DNA of 64,000 nucleotides from Sporodiniella umbellata (GCA_025677835.1 JAIXMR010000026.1:50001-114000), one strand, 5' to 3'. Positions 10,473 to 23,217 are shown, numbered from the stretch's first letter. The notes: a model not told the origin generated them from the sequence alone. A program made the numbers and translations.

Positions 10473-10474
<2 letters not shown>
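10467..10474. promoter_or_regulatory. Consensus CRE (TGACGTCA)
   Basis: Full 8-bp cAMP-response/ATF palindrome about 127 bp upstream of the DUF202 gene start. It is followed directly by a long poly-T run that could act as a nucleosome-excluding promoter tract. Confidence 0.45.
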
Positions 10475-10508
<34 letters not shown>

Positions 10509-10600
10509 ATATTCCATTAAAAAAGAATAGAAAAAACGATTTTCTTTTACTCTTCTTTGTGTGTGTGTGAGAGAGAGTTTACATGTATTAAAACAAGAAG

Positions 10601-11157
10601 ATGAGCCATTTACAATTAGATGAAGCCAGCACGACCAGCGAACCCACCGTTCGACCAGAAAAGAGGGAAAGAAAGATCTATGATAGCCTGGGAAGATTTT
10701 ACAAGAAATTCTCGACATCCTATTTACTTGAGAACACATCGGCTACTGCTCGAGATCATCTAGCCAACGAACGTACTTTTCTTGCCTGGTTAAGGACCTC
10801 ACTTTCCTTGATCACGGTAGGCGTAGGTAAATTGGTATTCTCTCCCAAAGGATATGTTGTGTATAGCCAAAAAAAAACAAAAAACATCTATTTTTTCTAG
10901 CCATCACCCAACTCTACCATCTTTCACCTGAGGCCGATACCAGTCCGCAATCCAAAGCGGGCAAGTCGATAGGTGCTACCTTTGTTGTCTTTAGCATTCT
11001 CTTTCTTTATTTTGCCAACACCCGTTATTTTCATACACAGACTGCTCTCACTCAGGGTCATTTCCCAGCCAGTCGAGGCGCGGTTTTGATTGGCTCAACC
11101 TGTGTACTGGCTGTACTGGTAGCGATGTTTATCGTCATTTTATTAGATTTAAATTAA
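10601..11157 (+). CDS. DUF202 (YidH/VTC1-like) membrane protein
   Basis: Two exons (10601-10826, 10901-11157) give 160 residues. A ~45-residue hydrophilic N-terminus is followed by the DUF202 signature ATARDHLANERTFLAWLRTS and its first membrane span, a second span around FVVFSILFLYF, the family's RYFxxQxALxxGxFPASRGA loop, and a third span ending in the last residues. DUF202 proteins are small three-span proteins, and the domain is shared with Vtc1 of the vacuolar polyphosphate complex. The sequence fits the stand-alone fungal DUF202 type more than Vtc1 itself. Function unknown. Confidence 0.85.
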
Positions 11158-11301
11158 ACAGAAAAAAGAAATGGTTACAGACAAATAAAAAAAAAAAAAA
11201 ACAAGGGTGTGTGGTTGTATATACACCCATCTATCTAAATAGATATAGATATAGATATATATATATATACGTGTGTAGGGGCTGTATTATTAGATTAGTA
11301 T

Positions 11302-13074
11302 TTACAAAATATAAATAAACGATTGATCTTGTTCATCACTGATATCTTCCTGTACATAAGTGTAAGAAGCAATAACGGTCGCATTGGAAGTATGTCCCAT
11401 CAACAAAAGACGGCGTTGATTGACAACCGCCATTCGCCAACGAGCGATCAAGAGCAGAACCACAACAAGACAGTTGGCAACGAGATAGCCAATCATGCCC
11501 TCAATATAAGGTGGGCTGACCATCATCAAGGGGCCGACAAAGTTACCAATGGTATAAAACAACATGAGAATGCCGTTATAAAAGATCTTTTTGGTGTAAC
11601 CCGTCACGTTGTTGGAGATACAAGTGATCAGTAACACGTACACGCTCACGTAGGACCAAGCCATATAGAACCCAATCAGTTTAACGCGAGTGACTGGAAT
11701 CACCAAAAGAAGAATGATGCCAATGATATTCACTACCGTCAGAGCAACTGCTGAATAGATTGTCTGTTGTGTCTTTCGAACAGACACAATGGCAATCAGG
11801 ATAAAGAGCACCGTCGAACCACCTGCGCCTGCGGTGAGAAGCATAGATTGTAATTGCTATCACCCTGAATCAATTCACAGCCCTCTTTTTTTTTTTTTTT
11901 CCTGCTTACATTAAAACCAAAGCTTTGCGTGATCTGTCCATTGTAAATTGTCATGGCACCGTTCTGGAGGTTAATCAACACACAGCAGAAGCAAAAGCAC
12001 CAGAAACGGACCTCTTTTATCGCCTCCCAAATCTGTTCCTTTTTAATTTCCGTCGTACGGACAGTGGCGTTATCCTTTGTTCTTTCTTCTACCAACAATT
12101 CTTGCTCTGCATTCAGACCGAGTGCCGATGATTTAGGTGAATCGATCAAAAAGAAATAAGAAAAGAAGCCCATCAGGATCGTCACACCACCCAAGATGAC
12201 CATCAACCTTTCAACACGTCAATACGATATCCACCATCTACATCTATCTATTTACCATTGCCATGATTTCAATCCACCCGTATCGTTAATATGACCGATT
12301 CCGTAGGCGACCAGACCACCGATAAACAAAGCCAGACCGTTACACATCCAGAAAGCACCGAGACGCACCACCTGCTCCGACCGACGATAGAAAGTAGAAA
12401 TCAATAAGGTGAGGGAAGGATAGATACCGGCTTCAAAAAAACCAAGTAGGAAACGCATGGCTGCCACTTGAGAAAAGTTTTTACCAAACGCTGTACAGAG
12501 CAAAACCACTCCCCAAAGAATCACAAGAATACCAATGTATTTGCCTACAGGCACACGCTGTAAAAGGTAGTTGTTGGGCAACTAGTATTCCCCCCCCAAA
12601 ATCAGTCTCTTTAAAATAATAATAATAGTAACAATAATAATAATAATAATAGCCTTACTTGAAACAAAAAATAACCCAAATAGAAAATGGAACCCAACAA
12701 ACTAAATTGAGAGCCTACGAGGTTCAGATCCGTTTTAAAAGACATCAGGGCAGCATAGTTAATACTGGACTTGTCAAAGAACTAGGACACGAATTATGAA
12801 TATGGGTCTAGAGAACCTTTTTTCTTACTTGTAAAAAGTCAAGCGTACAGATGATGGGTAACACAAGAAAATCGATTTTTCGCACCAACGCTTTCTCTTC
12901 TTCAGAGTAATCAAGATCGTTTAAATCTGCCTGTGCACTAAACAGGTCCTCTCGTTTTCTAGAGTACTGCCAGCCTTTGTCCTCTGGGCTGTCGAGTTCC
13001 AGAGGAGGGGATGAATGATTGTAAACACTATCGTCCATATAACGATAGTTTAAAGAAGCAAATTTGTCTTCCAT
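11302..13074 (-). CDS. MFS permease, anion:cation symporter (DAL5/allantoate-type)
   Basis: Five exons (13074-12829, 12781-12659, 12581-12256, 12207-11910, 11856-11302) encode 515 residues with about 12 membrane spans. Seen: the acidic N-terminus ending ALVRKIDFLVLPIICTLDFLQ (family: RKiDxxilPlLxllylLxfLDR), FDKSSINYAA (compare DRxNiGnA), and RFLLGFFEAGIYPSLTLLIS with YRRSEQVVRLGAFW, both hallmarks of the anion:cation symporter family. A long cytoplasmic loop lies between spans 6 and 7. Substrates in this family are allantoate, ureidosuccinate, vitamins or dipeptides; this one cannot be assigned. Expected at the plasma membrane. The start is 10 codons before KFASLNYRYMDD-type sequence and no better ATG lies upstream. 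Confidence 0.9.
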
Positions 13075-14627
13075 TTTTATTATAACAATAAGAATCAATA
13101 GAAAAAAAAAAAAAAAAAAAAAAAGAAAGAGGAAGGGGAAGTCTAATATATAATCCAAAATCAAATTCTACTGAGATTGAATCCAGTCGAAACTACAGTC
13201 AGTAGCGTTCTTGTCATTAGAGAAAAGCACACGTTCGTACGACGTGATCTCAAAGCGCCCAAGATGTCTACACTTGTTATGGCCTCTCTCTTTCTCTCTC
13301 TTTTTTTCTTTTTAATAAGCTTTTAATCCTATCTAAATTGTAATTTACCCAAAGAAAAAAAAAAAAAAAAAAAAAATTTATATGGAAAAAGGTCACTCAA
13401 AACAGCGAAAAAGGGGAACCGTGTCTACTCTAAATCTAAGGCGGGGCACCAAACGTTGCTTTTTTTTTTTTTTTTTTTATATTTTATTTTACTAATCTAA
13501 TGAACTTCTTTAGAGGTGAACGAGGCGATAGTGACACAAAGTAGCCTTTAAAAAAGAGGCAAGGTAATATAAGGATTTGAAAAACAGAAAAGTAAATATG
13601 GAAATTAGGTAAGGACGGTTAGAATCGAAGGGTTCAAAGAAAGTCACACCAATCGACCTAAAAAGGAAATTCTGGGTTTTCGGTTTTTTTTTTTTTTTTT
13701 TTTTTTTTTTTCTGGATTCATCAAGAGCTGTGCAATTCATTTACACTTCATAAGCGGGTAAAGACACTCTGTCAGGTCATTTCAATCGATACTGCAAGTC
13801 CTGTTCTTATTTTTTTTCTATTGTTTCAAGCACGGGTTAACTAACAATTGTAACACCTTGCAAAAAAGGTTTTTCTTTTACACAAGCGTTACGAATGCGG
13901 CGATCGAATGCTCTATGCACGAGATAACACTAAAAATATAACAGAAAGCAATCGAAAAGAAAAACGAAGCGAATAAAAAGTGAGGTTATTTCTGTTCAAG
14001 TTTTTCTTGATTCTGTGCTTTGATGGATTTCAATAGCCGTCCCCTTAAATCAGAGAAACGTAAAGAAGCATCCGCTCATTAAGGAGTGGGTCCGACTCAA
14101 CCTACATGATAAAGAGATTCATACAAGTCCAGACTTGTGCAAAATTAAAACTTGTCTTTTGCCTCCGAGTGTAGGACCTTGAGACACATAGATAAATGTT
14201 AGAGCGAATGGGTGTGGGAAAAACAGGTCTTGATGGCCCATATCGTACGATCACTTTGTTTTCTCTCAACCTTTTTATTAGATAAGAAATCTGCGTGCTT
14301 AGCACAAAAAAGGGGGAGGAGAGCCTTTTTTAAAAAAAAAAAAAAAAAACAGGTTACAAGTAAGCGCTTTTTGAATTCAAGGATAAAGTTTCTTGTTACC
14401 TACTGTGATGAATTAAACGTCCGCAATACAACCCGAGTGATTTTGTAGAGCAACAACAACTTGTAAGAGCAGTCTTTGTTAAATCAAAGGGTAAATACAA
14501 GTCCATCAAAAAGAAACTGCCGTCACATAAGAGAGTAGAGCTCACCACATCCGATACAAGCGTTGTTGGCTTTCAAGCAGTGACTGCTCTAAACTGTCGA
14601 TAACCATCCTTACTGGATAAAGTCTAT

Positions 14628-14665
<38 letters not shown>

Positions 14666-15690
14666 CAATAGAGAAGCCGTTAGTATTTTGTTAAAATTTA
14701 AGGTGGTTCAGACCTGGCTATAAACAACATCCACATTCAACATGCTTATCGCAAAAATAAATCCAATGTTTTCTATAAGCAATGACCTAAAAAAAAAAAA
14801 GTAAAGGCAACTATGTCAACGTAGTTATAGCATGAAATGAATCAAAAGCTACGCAACGTAAGCTCTTTCTTTGCATCGAACTTGCTAGTATTCGCTTTGA
14901 AAAGCGCGGCTATTTTTATAGTGTAGAAAGTTAAGCTACGACTGTTCTATTCAAGTCATGGTAGCTAATTTTAATACAGTATCAACGCTACTACCCATGA
15001 TGACAATCAACAAAAACCACGCTCAAACAAAGGAAAACACAGGAAAAAAAAGAGCTGTCAGAAAAAAAAAAAAAAAAAAAAACCCCCTCCCGAGGTACTT
15101 GGAAGGGCGTCAAAATCCGTAGTTAAAGATCTTTACTGACGCCCTTCAAGTTCTTTTCTGCATTTTTCCAAAGCCCAAAATTTCTGGTGACGGACATCCA
15201 ATTTTCTTACTATCGCTCACATCACTAAAACAACGAAAGCGGATGGTTTGATTATTATTGAAATTCATTGACTCGGATAACCCAATCAAGGATCCCTTGG
15301 AATGAAAAGTCTATTAAAGAGTCTTTTTGTTGAATCGAAAAGCGCTACACGCACAGTTATTTGCATTCACGAAAATGGTACCCAAGGATTTTTTGAGCTC
15401 AGCTCATGGGTCTGTTCACAGTCACTGCTGTCTATTAGGATGGCTTCTTACACCCGATTGGTTTGGCTTGTCAATAGACTTTGATGGTAATGACGTATGT
15501 AAAAGAAGCACATCTGTTTTTTTTTTTTTTGGTTTCATACTTGGATTGTATTCAATACTTACTGAAGGGGTTATTTTAAATAACCGAAAAATAAAATTAG
15601 ATAGAGCTGAGCCTTCATGAGCAAAAAAGCGGAACTTTTTTTTTGTATATTTCTTTCCTACTTTTTTTTTTTTTTTTTTGGGGGCTCCTT
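13075..15690. other. Gene-poor intergenic region
   Basis: About 2.6 kb with only short ORFs lacking motifs, several long T or A tracts (13354-13376, 13685-13710, 14629-14661, 15062-15082) and one imperfect inverted repeat. No tRNA or rRNA signature was found by eye. Confidence 0.55.
15098..15150. repeat. Imperfect inverted repeat
   Basis: The left arm CTTGGAAGGGCGTCA (15098-15112) pairs with the right arm TGACGCCCTTCAAG (15137-15150) with one bulged G, leaving a loop of about 24 nt. It is GC-richer than its surroundings. It could be a structured RNA, a terminator hairpin or a factor site. Confidence 0.4.
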
Positions 15691-16987
15691 ATGCACGACT
15701 TAATATTAGGAATAAACAAGTCGGTGGGTAAGTTGTTTTTTTTTTTTTTTTCTGTTGTTGATCATAAACACATACGTACGTTAATATAATTTGATGGATT
15801 ATAGCCAGAAACATGCTTCGAGCAAAGCAAGTGGAGAACATTATCAAAGCTATAGCAACACAGGATTTTGAAGAACTCAAGAGATTGGCAAGAAAACCAG
15901 AAGGATTTGTTCATGATCGTCTTCGAAAATACGTTTGGTAAGACAAGAGATCGTCTTGTAAGATTTTTATTCACCCCTTTAAATATATGTATTAGGCCCA
16001 TCCTATTACATACACAACATGGCAATTATATCATTGAGAAAGGCAGTGGTAAAATACATAGAGAGCTCCCCGTCTACGTTGTTTACAAAAATAGTTAAAA
16101 GGATCTATTATCAGAAAAAGATTTAGCTGACCCTGTACAGATTGCAAAAGATGTTGAACGCTCTTTATATTATTATCCCAAAGGCATTTCACCCATCTTA
16201 AAGGCACAGAAACAACAAGAGCTACATGCCATGTTGGTAGAAATCTTGTGGAGAAACCCAAAATTGAAGTATTATCAAGTAAAGCATTCAACAAAAAAAA
16301 AAAAAAAAAGAGGGGGGAGGGAACGATTTTCTAATTTGACCTTTAGGGTTTTCATGATATCTGTACTTGTTTCTTGCTGGTGTTGGGTAAAAAGGCAGCT
16401 ATACCAGCAGCAGAAAACGTCGCTTTGTTTTTCTTGAGAGATGCCATGATGGATTCTTTAGAACCTGTGTCAAAACAACTCAGATTGATGAGCTCCATAA
16501 TAGAATACGAGGATCCAGAGTTGACTTTGTTTTTAGAAAGGTAAAAGAGGTCTCTTTTAAAAAAAAAAGAAACTCATCCTCTTTCAATAGATGTCATGTT
16601 ATGCCCTATTATGCTATCAGTTGGATCTTGACTTGGTTCAGTCATGATTTTGAGAAATATGAAAAGATCGTGCGCTTGTTTGATCTGTTGATATCTAGTG
16701 AAGCAATGATGCCTGTCTATCTCTCGAGCGCTGTAAGTGTTTACCTTGTTGGGTCCCCCCCCTCTCCCTTTTGACCTTTTTTGTATGTAAAAAGGTGATT
16801 TTATTGAGAAGAAAGGAAATTTTGAAAGCAGACCGCGACCTAGTTCATTCATTGGTAGCACATATACCGCAAGAAATAGATCTAGAATCTATCATTCAGA
16901 AATCAACCCAGTTACAAGAAAAATATCCAGTTTTACAACTTCAAAAGCTGAGTGGTATCTGGTTACATGAAGAGTAAACGACCCTTT

Positions 16988-17034
<47 letters not shown>

Positions 17035-17239
17035 TATAGGTGCCTTATCTCTTTCACCTCTTAGGTCTGTGATTCATACCTGGCCTCTAGACTGGGGATA
17101 TTTACAATGGGAAGGCATACCGGATCATCTTAAGGTTAGCAAGTACACCTCAAGTTTACCCAAAGAAGAATGGGAAGACGAGATGCTTTTGGAATGGACC
17201 AAAAGAAGAAGAGGATCCATCAAAGACGAGGACTTTTGA
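15691..17239 (+). CDS. GYP8: Rab GTPase-activating protein, TBC1D20/Gyp8 type
   Basis: Eight exons (15691-15727, 15805-15937, 15996-16048, 16115-16278, 16347-16540, 16591-16732, 16795-16973, 17065-17239) give 358 residues. The TBC domain shows VHDRLRKYVWPILL, the arginine-finger motif IAKDVERSL, the glutamine-finger YYQGFHDICT, SWILTWFSHD, IVRLFDLLISSEAMMPVYLS, and LVHSLVAHIPQEI. All are in the order and spacing of TBC1D20, which inactivates Rab1/Ypt1 at the ER-Golgi interface. Animal TBC1D20 and yeast Gyp8 carry a C-terminal membrane anchor; none is seen in the last 60 residues here. Exon 1 (MHDLILGINKSV) is inferred from phase and splice sites; an alternative start is the ATG at 15813 in exon 2. 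Confidence 0.87.
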
Positions 17240-17547
17240 AACAAAAAACACAACATATAGCATACTCATATACCAATGCATCTACATTCATCTCTATAGA
17301 CATCGGCAACTATCTACATCACTTTACGGAAGCAGGTCCAAGGCCAAAGTGCTTAATAAAATCTATTGGCTGTTTTCTGTTCCAATGAAACTTGACGGTA
17401 TGAGGCTCTCTCTCTCTCTACCGGGTTTAAGTTAAAACATAGTCACTTTTTGGCAGACAGTGAGAGAAAGGAGTGAACCTAAAATTTTAGTTCCATAAAT
17501 TTTTCTTTCTTTTTTTTTTTTTTTTTTTTTTTTGGGTGGTTGATACT

Positions 17548-18725
17548 ATGCCAGCCATCAGTCAATTCTTTACAGGGGCTAAACAGCTCACGATTGAATT
17601 GATTGAGCCTATTGTTTTTTTCCGAGTGGATGCACAAGATCCTTCAAGACATGCAGTCAGAGGAGAGGTGAGCGTGATCTTGCCAAAACTGAACGCCTCG
17701 ACCTCAGTGATCTTAAAACTGATGGGGAAGAGTTCGATTGTTTGGCCTGAAGGTAAGCCAGTGTTTGTATTGATCTTTTTCTTTAACCAGGCTTTCAATA
17801 AGGTCTTCAAGGGGGCAAAGCTGTTTTTGAAAAGACGATTCATGAGCAAGAGTTGATCCTGCCTACAGATTCAAAGACAGAAGCGGGGTTGTATCGCTGG
17901 CCGTTTCAATTTCTCATTTCGAACCAATTACCCGAGACGATTGAGGATGACCGTGGAAAAGTATTTTATTATCTGATCGCGACGATGCATCGAGCTGGTT
18001 TCTCGAGCCCGTTGAGAGCCCGTCGCGATCTGCTCCTTTTACGCACACCTCACTGGACTGAGAGTCCAGCCAGCGATCAAGCGCAAGAGGAACATTGGCC
18101 GGAATGCGAGGCTTCGATACGGCTGGAGAAGAATGCGTGTTCCTCTGGCACAGAACTGCCGGTGATTCTTCATATTTTACCCAAAGTCAAACACCTCTAC
18201 CTGCAGTCGATCAGGGTATCTTTGACTGAGAAAAGAGTCTATATTATGGAACAGACCCGCCGTGTCCGTTCTCAGGAAACCAAAGTCCAAGTGGCCAACG
18301 CACTCGCCCTATACGACCCGCCCCTCGATATCCAACAGGCACTGGACGGCGAGGCCCATCTCCCTCTCTGCGAATGGCCCGTTCACCATCGTCTCCATCT
18401 GATGCTGCCAAACTGCTATCATGTGAACCATAGCTCCACTTACGACCAGATCCATATCGAACATACCCTACACATCCATCTGCATCTCTACCAAGACAGT
18501 CCGATACATATCCACTTTAAAACCCCCATCACCCTCCTCGATTGCCGTCTCAGAGACGACTACGATGTCCTGCCCACCTACCAACAAGCCTTGCTGCCCG
18601 CTGAGATTTCCGAAGAAGGTTTCATCTGCCCTCGTTTATCGCTTGTTCAGAAAAAAAGAAAGGTCAAGAAGCGGCTCGATCCTCCTCCACCAGCTTACGA
18701 AGAACATCTGACGGAAAAGAAATAA
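17548..18725 (+). CDS. Arrestin-related trafficking adaptor (ART)
   Basis: Two exons (17548-17752, 17803-18725; intron 50 bp) give 375 residues. The N-terminal arrestin fold (LTIELIEPIVFFRV, HAVRGEVSVILPKL, VILKLMGKSSIVWPEG) joins in frame to IHEQELILP and LYRWPFQFLISNQLPET, typical of Arrestin_N (YxFPFxFxLPxxLPxS). The C-terminal arrestin lobe follows. Near the end are LPTYQQA and, eight residues before the stop region, DPPPPAYEEH, which contains a PPxY motif for WW domains of Rsp5/Nedd4 ubiquitin ligases. ARTs recruit Rsp5 to plasma-membrane transporters for endocytosis. Several ATG/GTG codons lie just upstream, but the ATG at 17548 is the first one in frame. Convergent with the UAP1 gene. 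Confidence 0.85.
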
Positions 18726-18901
18726 GGCTTGTTTTTTTTTTTTTTTTTTGAAGAGTTGGCTTCCTTTTTGTTTTATTTTAATATAAAAAGAGAAAAAAGG
18801 TATAAAAAACAAAAGAAGTATGTAGTTGAAGTGCGTGGTTGTATAAAGTGTAGGAGAGAAATGGTTCAAAATGAATATATAAAAAGAAAGTTTTTGTTTC
18901 T

Positions 18902-18933
<32 letters not shown>
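18902..18933. repeat. Poly-T tract between convergent genes
   Basis: About 32 consecutive T residues just after the UAP1 stop codon (on its strand a poly-A run), in the short space between the convergent ART and UAP1 genes. Confidence 0.85.
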
Positions 18934-18938
18934 CTTTT

Positions 18939-20548
18939 CTATTCGTGAGTAGCACGAATCAAATCTTGCTTTGTTTCAATGATGGTGGGTTGCAGAGTCT
19001 TTCCGGAAACATATTCCATCAAGCCTTCACCAGAGTAAGAGACCCAAGGCGAGAGCTCAAACCCAAGGTGTTCGTAATCGTTATCGCCAGCAACCTTACC
19101 GCCGGCAGCTTCGATAAAACGAACATGTTGTGCAACAATGTCTCTGCGAGAGGTTTCAGGACAATCCGCACCCGATCCAGGGGCGTTCTTGAGAGGAGAG
19201 AATTCTTCTTTACGGTCTACTTCGAGCACGCTAAAGTTTTCTGCAAAACTAAAGACGTCAAACACAAAGCATTCGAGTTTCATGCCGCTATTAGACTTGG
19301 GTGTGATGGTTTGGCCGTGTTCATCGACATATTTGATCTTCTTTTTGGCAATGTGATATTCGAGTTGGTCAGCAAATTGAGGGACACGTTCCAAAAATGC
19401 GGTAGAGAAGAAGTGATTGGCAATGTTCGCAGCACCGAATTGAAGAGAGCCATCTTCTTGACGTCTTTCGGAAACCTCTTGCGAGATTTCAGAATATTCT
19501 ACCACACCGTATTTACCGTCACGGACACAGACCACACCCACAGGTTCTTCAGGGCTCGCCTTGCTCACTACCTTCACACCACAGTCAGTGCCTTTGGAAA
19601 CCGAGTGCCCGATAAACACAGGGTCAGCCACACGAGCCAGGCAGTTATCGACACAGTAGCAGTGGGTATAGAGAATGCCACGCTCCTTCAATGATTGGAT
19701 AACGCCCTTGTTGACAACCGCTGCATAGATACCGCCGTTACCATCGGGTGCCATGGCAACCTAGCATTCAGTCAGCCTCCACACCAAAAAAAAAAAAAAA
19801 AAAATATGTATTTTCTCTTACCTTTTCCTTAGACTCCAGGATGATTTTACCGTCCATGGTCAGACAAGGAAGCGTGCCTGTTTGTTTTTAAGGAGTAAGT
19901 AAATATGCATACAGACAAAACAAACACTTTACCTTGTTCGAAAAAGATGACGTTTTCCTTCTTGAGACCAAAGTAGTTGTTCTTTTCAAAGAACTCAAAA
20001 GTGGGGCGATGGGTAGGGCCTGAGGTCATGATGTACCAAGGCACGATACAGTCATCGCCAGCCTTTTTGTATTGACGGGCCATGTCTTGTACACGCAAGA
20101 TACGTTCGGCTTGCAGTTGGAAAAGAGATTTTTGGGAGGGTAGGTTGATGTTGTAGCAGCCCTTGGGATCCGAAGAGCCCAGACGAGTGCCTTGGCCACC
20201 TGCCATCAAGATAACAGCCACCTTGCCTTGGGCAATGTTGGTCAGACCGACGGTCTCCCACTCCCTGAGTTGTTCAGGAGAAGCCTTGAAGATAGAATCA
20301 AACACAGCGTCAGACAAAGGCTCTAACTGGGCATCTCTGTGCAAAAGGGCAGATTCAGCACCTTCAATGGCCTTGCGGTAGATAGCATTCAAACGTTCCA
20401 CATCCAACTCCACCAGCTGTTGCACAAGTCTGGCTTGTTCTTCAGGCCCTAAGCTTTCGTAGAATCTGAACACATGACCTTGACCGCTAGCTTCGTAGCG
20501 TTCCTTGAGTGATTGAAGTTCGGTAGTGTTGGGTAATGAGATGGTCAT
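18939..20548 (-). CDS. UAP1: UDP-N-acetylglucosamine pyrophosphorylase
   Basis: Three exons (20548-19933, 19877-19822, 19760-18939) encode 497 residues, the normal length. The enzyme joins UTP and GlcNAc-1-phosphate to UDP-GlcNAc in the cytosol, the precursor for chitin and glycan synthesis. Seen: the nucleotide-binding VILMAGGQGTRLGSSDPKGC, IMTSGPTHRPTFEFFEKN, FFEQGTLPCLT, the uridine/sugar-binding VDNCLARVADPVFIGH, and GAANIANHFFS. The chosen ATG starts MTISLPNTTELQSLKERYE; the in-frame extension upstream is T/F-rich leader. It is transcribed away from a double-GATA palindrome 93-110 bp upstream. Confidence 0.96.
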
Positions 20549-20640
20549 GATGGAAGAGATGAGTAAAAAGAAAAAAAAGCACAGAAACAAAATGAGATAT
20601 AAATACTCGTATAATTTATTATTTATAGCTGATGGATTTT

Positions 20641-20658
20641 TTTTATCCGCGGATAAAA
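20641..20658. promoter_or_regulatory. 18-bp perfect palindrome with two inverted GATAA sites
   Basis: TTTTATCCGCGGATAAAA is its own reverse complement. It holds GATAA on both strands around a CCGCGG core and lies 93-110 bp upstream of the UAP1 ATG. GATA-factor or Zn2Cys6 (CGG half-site) binding is plausible. Confidence 0.5.
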
Positions 20659-20728
20659 TTTTTTTTGGGTTGCACCAAGGGGGGAGGGGAGAGTAGAATC
20701 CACCGGTTTCTATTTTTATCGCCATCTA

Positions 20729-22663
20729 TTAATAAACCTGATTGACCAAGTGGATGAGGGGTGACGTCCATTCATCCCAGTCTTGTTTCTTATTCGGGTT
20801 GCCAAACACCTTGAGAGCACGCACTCTGAGTCGGTAGGTGCCCTTCTTTAGTAATCTGACACTGTTTTCGTCCAGATAGTCTCCGTTCCATTGCCAGCTA
20901 TAGAACGGAGACGAGTAGTCTGTATACTTTAGGGTGTTTCTCATCACATACGTACGTGCGATACCTCCAGCCGAGAAAGGTGCTTGTCCCAGCACCTTGT
21001 TTTTCTTCAGAATCTGGATCTGAACCTCTGCCGTACCTGTCAAGAGCCGGACAAGGACAAAGGGGCCGCCTTGGGCTGTTCCGTTCCTGTGCTGGATCAC
21101 AAATCGACCTGTGCTGTTGGCGCCTAGAATCTCATTGTCCTTGGGGAGTCCGATGCTGGGCAAAGGAACCCCAAACTTCTTAGGGTTCGGCTCTCGCTCA
21201 AGTAAAGGCAGCTCGACCATCTTGCCGACCATGCCCAGGTAAGGCACTGTCAACTGGCGCTTGCCCGACACGGCCTGGATATAGCCACCGTAGAGTACAT
21301 GTGATTGCTGGCTAAAATGAGCGATAGGAGGTTCAAAGCGGAGGGTCACGTTGCGAGAAGCGCCTGCAGGGATGACGAGATGGGTTTCGGAAAATCGAAC
21401 CTGAGCCACGGACTGGGGAGCTACCGTCAAGCTCACTGGCTCGCTGGGTGTATAGTCTCCCTGGGTAAACCTCGTAAAGCCCTGGGCTGTCAACGACGGC
21501 AGGTGTTTGAGGCTCAATACCAGCGGCTTGTTCTGATCATGGTTATAAAACGTCACGCTCTGATTGGCTTCAAAATAGGTAGTGTCATTCAAACCAAGAA
21601 AGGCAGGCGAGGCATGAAACGCGTCAAGCCCATGCACGGCTCGTACCACATCCACCTTTCCTGAACCTTGCCGAATAGGGGAATCGCCAAACGTTATATC
21701 GGAGATAGGCGGTTCGACTGTATACCAAATAAAAATAAAAAAATCAGTCTATTGCCTAATAAATAGGGATGAAAACGGCGTGTTTGTTTACCTTGAGTAG
21801 CAAAGTTCATCAGCACACGTTTTGTCTCCTCGGGCTTCATTTTCTTTTTGGCTAATAACAGTGCAATCTGCCCAGAAACAAAAGGGGCAGCATACGAGGT
21901 ACCAGAGCCAAACCCGTAATGTTTGAGATATCCAGGCATCGTCGAAAACACGTTGCCGCCTACACCCATCAGTTCAGGCTTCAGTCCGAGTTCGTTCGTA
22001 GGTCCTTGAGAAGAGAAAGAAGAGACGCTATGCAGACGGTCGATGGCTGGCGCGTCCAATGAAACCAGGATGTTTGTCATCTGCGCCTTGACTTTTCTTG
22101 AACGCTGGATTGCATCAAATACTTGCCGTGCATGTTTGCCATCCAGAAAAACAACAGGTAGCTCAGCCTGGGGTAAAGCTGTGATGGGGGATGTTGTGTC
22201 CACATCTGTATAGAAAGCAACCACATCAGCCCCTGCTTTTTTAGCGTGGTGAACCTTTAAAAGATCGCTACAGCCACCCTGCTGCATTAACAGAATACTC
22301 TTTTCAAATCTCGTATCAAATTCCTTACACCCCTCTTTGGCCGCGATAAACTGATCGCTGGCTGTTTGGATCGTTAAGGTCCTGTTGGCACTCAGAGGTT
22401 TGTTGACAAATGTCCGATACGCTATAATTAATTTAATTTAGAATTTAATTGAGTTTGCTGTTGTCTGGATTTTCTTACAAAGTGTGAATGGTTTTTTGGA
22501 AAACACCTTCATTAGATAACCAGGCACTTGTTCGTTATTAGTAGAACCAACAGCAAACACCCCTTTGCCGGTAGCAGGGGAAGCTCCTAGAAAGAGCCCA
22601 CTGGATCCGATATTACCATTGGCAACCACAACTACATTGAACTAGATATGAGCAAAAAATTTA

Positions 22664-22700
<37 letters not shown>

Positions 22701-23184
22701 ACACGTCTTTACCATGTACACCTTTAGCAACAATTCGACTGACAAAGACAGCCAAGGCCTCTTCTTCCCAACCTCCATGAAGACCCAAAGATAGATTGAT
22801 GATATCCATACCCGCCTTATAAGCCATTTCAATGGCTTTGATCAGTATATCTGTAGGGGCTATAGGCGAATTGCAACTATACACTCTATGGATTTCACCA
22901 AAATTAGAATAATTTCTCTTGTTATGGACAATCTTTTACCTCCACATGCCCAACGTTACACCGGGAGCGACGCCTGTCCAATTCTGTAAAACAGAAATAT
23001 CAACATGAATAGATGGTATGGAGTGAATATATATTATTTGTTACATAATGTTTGTCTTCTGCAGCAATCAAACCTGCAAGAAAGGTGCCATGACCCGTAG
23101 CTGCAGCTATGGTGTTTCAAGAAACAAAGAAAATATACACATTACATATTTAGTTCATTGTTTTCTCAAGTATCCAATAAATAG

Positions 23185-23217
<33 letters not shown>

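Noticed and set aside
16049..16114. In-frame TAA stop in the TBC1D20-like gene
   Set aside because: It falls in a 66-bp GT-AG intron whose removal keeps phase and joins conserved TBC sequence.
18729..19694. 321-codon plus-strand ORF opposite UAP1
   Set aside because: Antisense shadow of UAP1 exon 3; it starts in a poly-T tract and has no motif.
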